Below, one piece after another: positions 15,404 through 22,225 of a DNA stretch of 34,241 bases. The translations under genes were made by a program, and so were the position numbers. The DNA is from Thiobacillus sp. UBA3361. Lineage in GTDB: Bacteria; Pseudomonadota; Gammaproteobacteria; Burkholderiales; Thiobacillaceae. Under the pieces are notes generated by a model, which ran no database searches, was not told the origin of the DNA, and saw only the letters and a list, made by a program, of their open reading frames with translations. Where the stretch lies: NCBI GenBank assembly GCA_002360535.1, contig DEQR01000018.1, forward strand, positions 1 to 34,241. The letters are read 5' to 3'. Within the stretch, counting starts at the first letter, position 1. Every line of letters starts with the position of its first letter.

Positions 15404-15726
15404 CACGCATCAATACGCAGGTCGGGTTTTCGAGGGGCGCGACATTGCATTCGCTAGTCTGCGCCTCGTGTCGAAGGCATGGCGTGGAGTCGCGGACTCC
15501 CCGCGTGTCGCCTGATTTCCGGCCCACCCACGGCTATGCCCGACAAGTCGCCCGTGCCCATGATCTACCGCAAGCTGGAGGCCGAGTACGCCGACGGTTG
15601 GCTCACAAACGTCATGGCCGATGCGTTCGGTTGACAAGCGGTGAGACCCGCCCACCGCCCCGAAGCAGGGCAGTGGGCGGATGTCGGTCAACATACCGAT
15701 CGGACTAGTGAGGAGCGGTGGAAGAG
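15404..15726 (+). other. Intergenic region with hairpin; no convincing gene
   Basis: This 323-bp gap separates the Crp/Fnr and PAS-LuxR genes. It holds one short frame (ATG 15479 to stop 15634, 51 codons, or 32 from ATG 15536, with MIYRKLEAEYADGWLTNVMA) that has no good ribosome-binding site and no family I recognise. It could be a remnant or a small peptide. A 13-bp stem with one mismatch (arms 15648-15660 and 15668-15680, 7-base loop) follows, with no T-tract. A dyad TCGGT-N6-ACCGA (15684-15699) lies about 30 bp before the next gene and may be its operator. Confidence 0.4.
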
Positions 15727-16374
15727 ATGGGGATGTTTCCGGACTTGATGTTGCGTTCCCTGGATGGGCTGTTCGCCGTCGATGCCAACCAGACCGTCGT
15801 GTTCTGGAACCCGGCCTGCGAGAGCATCACGGGTATTGCGGCAAATGACGCCGTCGGCGGCAGTTGCCATGAGTTGCTCAAGGGGCAGGACCCGAACGGG
15901 CGGCCTCTATGCCGTTCGGATTGTCCCGTGGGTTCCCTGGCTAGGGGCGGCCCGCCTCCGTCGAAGCTGTGCATGCGCATCGATCGCCCAGACGGCCGGA
16001 AGATCCAGCTCAACGTGGGCACCATGCTGATCCCGTCGGACCTTGAAGATCGCTGGCATGTCGTGCATGTGCTTCGCCAGGGCAGGGAACCCCGCACCGC
16101 GGGCATGTTCGACTATTCCTCCGCCCAGGGCACCCACCCGGCCCGGCAACGGTGCGCCTGTGCGGCCGCACCGGCCAGGGGGGCCTTGTTGACCGGCCGG
16201 GAGAGGCAGGTCCTGCGTCTGATGTCCGAGGGCCATGCCGCCCATGCCATCTCCGAGCAGTTGAACATCGGAGTAACCACGGTGCGCAACCACATCCAGC
16301 GCCTGATGGCGAAACTCGAGGTGCACACCCGCCTGGAGGCGGTGGCCTACGCCTTGCGCCATCAATTGGTCTGA
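15727..16374 (+). CDS. PAS-LuxR transcriptional regulator with Cys cluster
   Basis: A 215-residue protein without receiver domain or membrane segment. An N-terminal PAS domain (about 5-118) begins DLMLRSLDGLFAVDANQTVV and contains a Cys cluster: C31, C47, C62 and C66 (RPLCRSDCPV), plus C82. A linker with C143 and C145 leads to a LuxR-type helix-turn-helix (LTGRERQVLRLMSEGHAAHA through TTVRNHIQRLMAKLEVHTRL, about 155-203). A PAS sensor with clustered Cys could sense redox state or bind a metal or Fe-S centre; this is inference. AGGAG (15711-15715) lies 11 bases before ATG 15727; GTG 15718 or ATG 15733 are alternatives. It directly precedes the decahaem cytochrome genes and is a candidate second regulator of them. 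Confidence 0.82.
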   Translation: MGMFPDLMLRSLDGLFAVDANQTVVFWNPACESITGIAANDAVGGSCHELLKGQDPNGRPLCRSDCPVGSLARGGPPPSKLCMRIDRPDGRKIQLNVGTMLIPSDLEDRWHVVHVLRQGREPRTAGMFDYSSAQGTHPARQRCACAAAPARGALLTGRERQVLRLMSEGHAAHAISEQLNIGVTTVRNHIQRLMAKLEVHTRLEAVAYALRHQLV

Positions 16375-16494
16375 ATGCCGCGAGCTCCCGCATCGGCACA
16401 GGTGAGCGCAGGGTGTGCCAGTGCGCCGGCGGTGGCGGCCCATGTCTTCACGCCGGGCGCTATGCCAGCCTGGTAGCGGCTTTGGGGCAGTAAT

Positions 16495-16510
16495 TGATGT
16501 AAACGCATCA
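16495..16510 (+). promoter_or_regulatory. CRP/FNR-type dyad upstream of the cytochrome operon
   Basis: TGATG (16495-16499), six bases, CATCA (16506-16510): a perfect 5-6-5 inverted repeat with the spacing of CRP-family sites, in the sequence TTGATGTAAACGCATCAT. A -10-like TACATG is at 16532-16537. If transcription starts near 16543, the dyad centre is at about -41, class II activator geometry. The start codon is about 100 bases further on. The likely binder is the Crp/Fnr protein encoded 1.1 kb upstream (inference). Confidence 0.55.
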
Positions 16511-16643
16511 TTTCGACTCTGTCTTTCGTACTACATGATGGTTCTCAGGAGAGATGGGTCGGGTTTTTCAGTGGGTTGTTTCCATTATTTCAACCCCGTT
16601 GCTGGGGAATCGCAGGTTTGAACAGGGTTTGGAGGAGATGAGC

Positions 16644-17684
16644 ATGATCAAGACAGGAAAGCCCACCGTATGGGGCGCCATGGGCGCCTTGGCGAAGTGG
16701 ATACCCGGTTTGGTATTGGCGGCTGCCTTCTGCCTGAGCCCTGCCACCCGCGCAGCAGATCTGCCCGACCTGGGCAAGGTGGGAAAGCTGGGCAAGGGGG
16801 ACACGGTTCTGAAGGGCGATGCCAAGTGCACCTCCTGCCACGACGAATCCGACAATCCCAAACCGACCATGCTGGGCGAGCACCCCTGGGTGCTGTCCAT
16901 CGCCAAGACCAAGCACGGCACGGTCGCTGATGGGCGCACTCCCACCTGCGCCAATTGCCACGGCGAGAGCGAGGCGCACATGAAGCGGAAGGATCCCTCC
17001 ATTCCGCGCCCCGCGCCGGATCGCACCTTCAACAAAACTACACCCGCCGAGAAACAGGATGAGGCATGCACCTCCTGCCACAAGGGCGGCAACCGTATGT
17101 TCTGGGAGTCGAGCGCCCACCACAATCGCGGCGTGGCCTGCGTCACCTGTCACGACATCCACAACGGCGGACATGACAAGGCACGCGACAAGCGCACCCA
17201 GACCGAGGTCTGCTTCGGCTGCCACAAGGACCAGCGCGCCCAGGTCAACCGGCCGTCCCATCACCCGATCATCGAGGGCAAGGTGGCCTGCTCCGACTGC
17301 CACAACCCGCATGGCTCTACCGGGCCGAAGCAGTTGAAAAAGGATAGCGTCAACGAGACCTGCTACATGTGCCATATGGAAAAGCGCGGGCCTTTCGTGC
17401 ACAACCACCAGCCGGTGACCGAGGACTGCACCATCTGCCACAACGCCCACGGCACCCCCATCGCCAACCTGCTCAAGGCCCGTCCTCCCTTCCTCTGCTA
17501 CGAGTGCCACAACCACAGCGGCCATCCCGGTCAGGTTCCCAGTGTGCCGGCCTCTATAACGGGACGGACCACTTCGTCAAGCCTCCTGGGCACCATCGGC
17601 CGCGGCTGTCTGAATTGTCATACCAACATCCATGGCAGCAACAGTACGCAGAACAACGCGACTGTTAACCGCTTCCGTCGTTGA
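16644..17684 (+). CDS. Periplasmic decahaem c-type cytochrome (MtrA/MtoA/DmsE family)
   Basis: A 346-residue protein with a signal peptide ending ATRAA near residue 38. Ten CXXCH haem-binding motifs are present, with first Cys at 62, 102, 142, 166, 190, 216, 240, 262, 285 and 322 (CTSCH, CANCH, CTSCH, CVTCH, CFGCH, CSDCH, CYMCH, CTICH, CYECH, CLNCH). Many additional His residues are available as distal ligands, as in MtrA. Size and haem count fit the MtrA/MtoA/DmsE group, which sits inside an outer-membrane barrel and carries electrons across it. Start 16644 has GGAGG 8 bases upstream; ATG 16638 lies too close to it and ATG 16554 is a longer option. The barrel gene follows 21 bp downstream. 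The direction of electron flow (Fe(II)/mineral oxidation or reduction) cannot be read from sequence alone. Confidence 0.95.
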   Translation: MIKTGKPTVWGAMGALAKWIPGLVLAAAFCLSPATRAADLPDLGKVGKLGKGDTVLKGDAKCTSCHDESDNPKPTMLGEHPWVLSIAKTKHGTVADGRTPTCANCHGESEAHMKRKDPSIPRPAPDRTFNKTTPAEKQDEACTSCHKGGNRMFWESSAHHNRGVACVTCHDIHNGGHDKARDKRTQTEVCFGCHKDQRAQVNRPSHHPIIEGKVACSDCHNPHGSTGPKQLKKDSVNETCYMCHMEKRGPFVHNHQPVTEDCTICHNAHGTPIANLLKARPPFLCYECHNHSGHPGQVPSVPASITGRTTSSSLLGTIGRGCLNCHTNIHGSNSTQNNATVNRFRR

Positions 17685-17705
17685 ATCGGCTGAGGGAGAA
17701 AGATC

Positions 17706-19811
17706 ATGCGTGACCAGAACCTGAAATTCAGATTGACCGCCCTCGCCGCCGCCATGTTCATGGTGTATGGGCCCACCCAGGCCGCTCAGGTGGATGACCT
17801 CGCCAGCCAGACCTTCATCGAGAGCACGATATCGGTCGGGATCGGGCATCAGGGCGGTGAGCGCCAACAGTTCGGGATGTTCGACGGACTGATGGACGAC
17901 GAGACCGTGTTGCTGCTGGATGCGGACATCAAGACGCGGGACGATGCCACGGGCACCTGGAAGACCCTCAGCGTCACCAACCTCGGCCTGGACAACCGCG
18001 AGATCAAGGCCGGGATGGAACGGCAGGGCAACTGGGGCATCGGGATCGGATACAACCAGATCGTTCGCGACGCGCCCTATATCGTCAACACCTACTGGCA
18101 GGGCATCGGTACCAACCAGCTGGTCCGTTCGGAAACCCAGGGCACAAACGCCTTTGCGGGCTTGGGGACCGATTACCGGATGGGCACCGAACGGGACATC
18201 CTGAGCCTGGATTTCTTCAAGTACCTGTCGCCGAACTGGAACGTCAAGGTCAGCTTCAAGAATGAAGAAAAGGAGGGCACCCGCCATTGGGGCCGAGGCA
18301 ACCCCAGCAACGAATTCGCCGTCGAGCCCATCGATTACACCACACGCCAGCTGGAGGCCACATTCAACTTTCTGGGTGAAAAGCTCCAGTTCTCAGGCGG
18401 TTACTATGGCAGTTGGTTCGAGAATGCCAACAACCTGGTGTGTGAGAGGACGTCCAGCGTCTCGTGCATCGACACGGGCACGTTTACCAGCAGCACCAGT
18501 AACCCTACGTTTTTATCCGTCCCCCTGGACAATCAGGCCCATCAGGTCTTCGTGAACGGCGCATATAGCTTTACGCCCACCACGAAAGGTACCTTCAGGG
18601 CGGCCTATACCCATGCCACGATGGACGAAAGCCTACCCCATGCGAGTATTACCAATCTGTCCCTGGCGGGTGCACCCAGCAAGCTGGAAGGCGAGATCAA
18701 CACCACCTTGGTGCAGGCGGGTCTGTCCGCCCGTCCGCTGCCCAAGCTGAGCCTGCTCGCCAACCTGCGCTATCAGGATGTGAAGGATGAGACGCCCGTC
18801 GCCCAGTTCATCAACAGTGGCGGGACAACGGTCAGCAACACGCCCTATTCCTATGAGACGCTCTCCGGAAAGGTGGAAGGCACCTACAGTCTGGCAATGG
18901 GTTACAGCCTGATCGCGGGCCTCGACTACAGCAATCAGGACCGGTCCGTTCCGGTCGGCAGATTGGTCGCAGGCATCGACCAAGAGCGTTTCGTTCCCTT
19001 CCGCACCGATCTGGATGAAACCACCTACCGGTTGCAGGTGCGCAAGTCTCTATCCGAAACTCTCAATGGTTCCCTGGCCTATCTCCATAGCGCGCGGGAC
19101 GGTTCCACCTATACTACCGCGGCGGCGGCCGCCGGCGGCGGAGCGGCCATTCAGGACCTGATCGCACCGATCCACATCGCGGACCGCGACCGCGACAAAT
19201 GGCGCCTGACCGTCGATTGGTTGCCGTCCGAGGTGTTGAACCTGCAGGCAAACTACGAACACGCCAAGGATGACTACACTGGCCGTGACCGTGGGCTTCT
19301 TGACGGCAAGGCCTGGCTCTTCTCTCTTGATGCCACCTATGTCATCAAGAAGGATTGGCAACTGACGGCTTGGTATTCCCACGACTACACGGAGGCCAAT
19401 CAGCTCAACGGCGCGGCCGTGGCGCCCAACAGGCCTGCCAAGCTCAAGGACACGGGTGATTCCGTCGGTCTGGGTGTTCAGGGGCAGGTCAATCCGAAGC
19501 TGAAGATCGGTGCGGACCTGCAATGGATACGCACGCACAGCGAGTACGAACTGACCACCCTGGAAGACATCAAGAACAGGTCAACGCGTCTGAAGCTGTT
19601 CGCGGACTATGCGCTGAAGAAGAACGCAGACCTGAATTTCGAGGTGATCCACGAGCGTTGGAAGACGGATGACTGGACCTGGCTGTTCAGCAATGACACG
19701 CCGTACGTCTATGGCAGCAACGCCGCCAACTCGGACAGCACCATGGTTATCACCGATCCGAAACAGAATGCCACCTTCGTGGGCATTCGCTACAAGTACA
19801 AGTTCCATTAG
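17706..19811 (+). CDS. MtrB/PioB-family outer-membrane beta-barrel protein
   Basis: A 701-residue protein with a signal peptide (cleavage near TQAAQ, residue 26). The remainder shows alternating hydrophobic/polar strands typical of a large beta-barrel, for example WNVKVSFKNEEKEGTRHWGR, LQFSGGYYGSWFENANNLVC and a C-terminal TFVGIRYKYKF before the last His. It matches the decahaem-associated MtrB/PioB family, which forms a sheath of about 26 strands around the MtrA-type cytochrome. The N-terminal CXXC seen in Shewanella MtrB is absent; the only Cys pair is CERTSSVSC near 250. It is co-transcribed with the cytochrome, and an intrinsic terminator lies 30 bp after the stop. By eye its codon use is less GC-rich than the flanking operons. 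Confidence 0.92.
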   Translation: MRDQNLKFRLTALAAAMFMVYGPTQAAQVDDLASQTFIESTISVGIGHQGGERQQFGMFDGLMDDETVLLLDADIKTRDDATGTWKTLSVTNLGLDNREIKAGMERQGNWGIGIGYNQIVRDAPYIVNTYWQGIGTNQLVRSETQGTNAFAGLGTDYRMGTERDILSLDFFKYLSPNWNVKVSFKNEEKEGTRHWGRGNPSNEFAVEPIDYTTRQLEATFNFLGEKLQFSGGYYGSWFENANNLVCERTSSVSCIDTGTFTSSTSNPTFLSVPLDNQAHQVFVNGAYSFTPTTKGTFRAAYTHATMDESLPHASITNLSLAGAPSKLEGEINTTLVQAGLSARPLPKLSLLANLRYQDVKDETPVAQFINSGGTTVSNTPYSYETLSGKVEGTYSLAMGYSLIAGLDYSNQDRSVPVGRLVAGIDQERFVPFRTDLDETTYRLQVRKSLSETLNGSLAYLHSARDGSTYTTAAAAAGGGAAIQDLIAPIHIADRDRDKWRLTVDWLPSEVLNLQANYEHAKDDYTGRDRGLLDGKAWLFSLDATYVIKKDWQLTAWYSHDYTEANQLNGAAVAPNRPAKLKDTGDSVGLGVQGQVNPKLKIGADLQWIRTHSEYELTTLEDIKNRSTRLKLFADYALKKNADLNFEVIHERWKTDDWTWLFSNDTPYVYGSNAANSDSTMVITDPKQNATFVGIRYKYKFH

Positions 19812-19841
19812 TCATCAACCCGTTATGGCTGAAGGCACTCA

Positions 19842-19868
19842 AAGGGCGGCGTTAGCCGCCCTTTTTAT
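19842..19868 (+). terminator. Intrinsic terminator of the porin-cytochrome operon
   Basis: The stem AAGGGCGGC (19842-19850) pairs perfectly with GCCGCCCTT (19855-19863) around loop GTTA, followed by TTTATT. It lies 30 bp after the barrel-protein stop and is the clearest Rho-independent terminator in the window. It may also serve the convergent pyruvate-kinase-like gene ending at 19910, although the T-run is weaker in that direction. Confidence 0.9.
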
Positions 19869-19909
19869 TGGTGGCCAAGGGGTATGGCCGGTTCCGGCCA
19901 CAGGGTGAC

Positions 19910-21769
19910 TCAGACCTCCGCCGGCAGCCGCGACACCGCCAGCCGCCTGGAAACCGGCCGGCGCTTCACCTGGTGGCCGCTCATGCGTTCCAGCACGCCG
20001 TCCAGGAAATCCACCGTCTCGACGATGTAGGGTCCCTTGTTGAGCATGACGCATTCGGCGCGCACCGCCAGGGCGGCGTCGGACACCTCGGCGCGGGAGG
20101 GGATGCCGCGCTTGGCCATGCTCTCCAGCACCTGGGTGGCCCAGATCACCGGGATGTGGGCCGCCTCGCACAGCCACAGGATCTCCTCCTGCACCTCCGC
20201 CAGGCGCTCGAAACCCACCTCCACGGCCAAGTCGCCGCGCGCCACCATCACTCCCACCGCCGGGTGGCGCAGGCTGGCCAGCAGGATCATGGGCAGGTTC
20301 TCGAACCCCTGGCGGGTCTCGATCTTGAGCACCGTGCCCAGGTGGGCCGCGCCGAGGCGCCGCATCTGGTCCTGCAGGGCCAGCACGTCGCCCGGCGCGC
20401 GCACGAAGGACAGGCCGACGATGTCCACGTGGGGCGCCAGGGTCTCCAGGTCGGCCAGGTCCTTGGCGGTCAGGGCCGGGATGTCCAGGTCGGTGTCGGG
20501 CAGGTTGATGCCCTTCTCCGCCCGCAGCTTGCTGCCGACGGGCGCGGCCTGGGTGATCTCCACCGTGATCACCCCATCCAGGTTGGACTGGATGCGGCCG
20601 CCGATCTTGCCGTCGTCGAACCAGACCGCCTGGCCGGGGTGGGCGCTGTCGAACACCGCGTCCAGGGTGCAGGGGATGCGCGCCGGGGCCGGCGCCCGGC
20701 CTGCGTCATCCGCTTCGGCCGGGGCGCCGGGCGTCTCGCCGCGGGTGAGCAGGAGGGTGTCGCCCGCCTTCAGGACGATGGGCTGGAAGACCTCCGGGAG
20801 GGGGCCCACCGTGCCCTGGAGGAGAAGTTCGTCGCCCCGGTACAGGCGGCACTCCGCCCCGTCGCCGATGTAGGCGCGCTGGTGGCAGTGGGCCAGCCAG
20901 GAGTCGCCGAAGCGCTCCTTCATGATCAGGTGGCGGCGCGAGCCGCGGGTGTCGTCCACGTCCAGGGTGTCGCCGGCGTGCACGGCGACCATGAGGGTAT
21001 CGTCGATGGGCAGGACGGTATCCACCTCGATGGGCGGCTGCTCGGGCTGGTCGCGGGGGGTGAGCCAGACGCGGGCCGGCGTGGTGACCCGTCCCCACAC
21101 GTCGCGCCGGGTCTTGAATTCGGTCAGCCGCCCCACCGGCCGGATGGGGCCGGTGCGCAGCTTGGGTCCGGCCAGGTCGGCATAGACGCGGCAGCTGCGG
21201 CCGGTCTTCGCCTCCGCGGCGCGCAGGTGGCGGATCATGGCCTGCCAGGCCTCCGCGTCGTCGTGGGCGCAGTTGATGCGCATGATGTCCATGCCTGCCA
21301 CCAGCAGCCGGCGGGCGAGATCGGGGTCGGTGGCGGCCTCGCTGGGCATGGTGACCATGATGCGCGTGGCACGCTTGCCCGAGGCCGAGCCCAACAGGGC
21401 CTTGGCGTGTTCGTTCAGGTGCATGGCGCCGGTGGTGATGTCCACCGAGGTGGGTGAGCGGTGGCCGTTGCGGCGCACTCCGGCCAGGGCGCGCAGGGCA
21501 TCGAGCACCGCGTCGATGCTGGACAGGGCGTGGGCCTCGGCGCGGCCCAGGCGGCTCAGACCGAGCAGCGAGAGGTCCTGTTGCAGTTCGCGCAGGTCGC
21601 TCTGGCGCAGTGCCAGGTAGTGCAGCAGATTGCGGGCGCTGTCCTGATGGCGGGGCAGCACCCGTTCCACCATGCCCCGATGGCTATGCTCCAGCTCCAA
21701 GGCTTGCTGGCGCAGGGTCTCCAGGGCGGGGATGAGGGTGTCGGTGATGTGGTGGATGGGCAAAGGCAT
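19910..21769 (-). CDS. Atypical pyruvate-kinase-like protein
   Basis: A 619-residue protein. An N-terminal helical extension of about 130 residues precedes the pyruvate kinase barrel. Barrel motifs are AGMDIMRINCAHDDAEAW (158-175, cf. AGMNVVRLNFSHG), DLAGPKLRTG (198-207, cf. KGPEIRTG), EKGINLPDTDLDIPALTAKD, the catalytic-Lys segment LKIETRQGFENL, VMVARGDLAVEVGFERLAEV and ATQVLESMAKRGIPSRAEVS. After RAECVMLNKGPYIVETV only about 30 residues follow, so the usual C-terminal effector-binding domain is missing. The B domain is enlarged. The usual VMLSGET segment is replaced by VMLNKGPY. It may be a divergent or moonlighting enzyme; phosphoenolpyruvate/ADP activity is plausible but not certain. It is a single gene, convergent with the barrel gene. 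Confidence 0.85.
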   Translation of the reverse strand: MPLPIHHITDTLIPALETLRQQALELEHSHRGMVERVLPRHQDSARNLLHYLALRQSDLRELQQDLSLLGLSRLGRAEAHALSSIDAVLDALRALAGVRRNGHRSPTSVDITTGAMHLNEHAKALLGSASGKRATRIMVTMPSEAATDPDLARRLLVAGMDIMRINCAHDDAEAWQAMIRHLRAAEAKTGRSCRVYADLAGPKLRTGPIRPVGRLTEFKTRRDVWGRVTTPARVWLTPRDQPEQPPIEVDTVLPIDDTLMVAVHAGDTLDVDDTRGSRRHLIMKERFGDSWLAHCHQRAYIGDGAECRLYRGDELLLQGTVGPLPEVFQPIVLKAGDTLLLTRGETPGAPAEADDAGRAPAPARIPCTLDAVFDSAHPGQAVWFDDGKIGGRIQSNLDGVITVEITQAAPVGSKLRAEKGINLPDTDLDIPALTAKDLADLETLAPHVDIVGLSFVRAPGDVLALQDQMRRLGAAHLGTVLKIETRQGFENLPMILLASLRHPAVGVMVARGDLAVEVGFERLAEVQEEILWLCEAAHIPVIWATQVLESMAKRGIPSRAEVSDAALAVRAECVMLNKGPYIVETVDFLDGVLERMSGHQVKRRPVSRRLAVSRLPAEV

Positions 21770-21963
21770 GAACGGGGCGGCGATCTGTGGGTTTGACCGG
21801 ATAAGGTATCAGCCGGGGGGTTCGGTTAGGTTGCAAAACGATGACAGTTGCGGCGGCAGCCAGTGCCCCACGCCGCGAACCCTGTCGCCGCCACACCACA
21901 ATCTTCACGACACCGGAAGAAAAATATTTATGAATCAATGGGCTGTGCTCCGGTTCCGGGTAT

Positions 21964-21979
21964 ATTAGATAAATCTAAT
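21964..21979. promoter_or_regulatory. Perfect ATTAGAT-AA-ATCTAAT palindrome
   Basis: Two exact 7-bp inverted arms (21964-21970 and 21973-21979) are separated by AA. They lie 18 bp before ATG 21998 and overlap a possible -10 sequence (TATATT, 21961-21966) in an otherwise GC-rich region. This is typical of an operator for a dimeric winged-helix repressor; I cannot name the regulator and none is encoded next to it. Confidence 0.5.
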
Positions 21980-21997
21980 TAACTCTCGGAGTCGATC

Positions 21998-22225
21998 ATG
22001 GATCGATGGGTCCTCGTCGTGGTCGCCTTGGCCCTGTTAGTGGCCACTCAGGCCCAGGCGGATGAATGGTTCGATGCCCACTGCCTGGAAAGCCGCAGCA
22101 TCGTCGCCTCGGCGCAGCCCGAGGCCGCGCCGTTTGCGCGGAAGGCGAATTCGGCACTGAGCGGCATGCCGTCGCGGAACAAGGTGCGCGCCCGCCGGCC
22201 CGCCGGCACCCGTCCCGGACGCTGA
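21998..22225 (+). CDS. Tiny exported hypothetical protein
   Basis: A 75-residue protein with GGAG 8 bases before ATG 21998. A signal peptide (MDRWVLVVVALALLVATQAQ, cleavage near AQA, residue 21) is followed by a short polar, Arg-rich tail with one Cys (WFDAHCLESR). I recognise no family. Its promoter carries a perfect palindrome that overlaps a possible -10. Its stop TGA abuts the reverse-complement stop of the convergent MFS gene with no base between them (TGATCA). The Arg/Pro-rich C-terminus makes it less certain, but the ribosome-binding site, signal peptide and operator argue that it is expressed. Confidence 0.5.
   Translation: MDRWVLVVVALALLVATQAQADEWFDAHCLESRSIVASAQPEAAPFARKANSALSGMPSRNKVRARRPAGTRPGR

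Noticed and set aside
16375..16494. Sigma54 promoter upstream of the cytochrome operon
   Set aside because: Several GG and GC pairs were checked (for example GGCACAGGTGAGC), but none has the required 10-base spacing together with a good -12 box.
16554..16643. Longer N-terminus of the decahaem cytochrome from ATG 16554
   Set aside because: The AGGAG is too close to that ATG, and the added 30 residues would precede a complete signal peptide. ATG 16644 has GGAGG at the normal distance.
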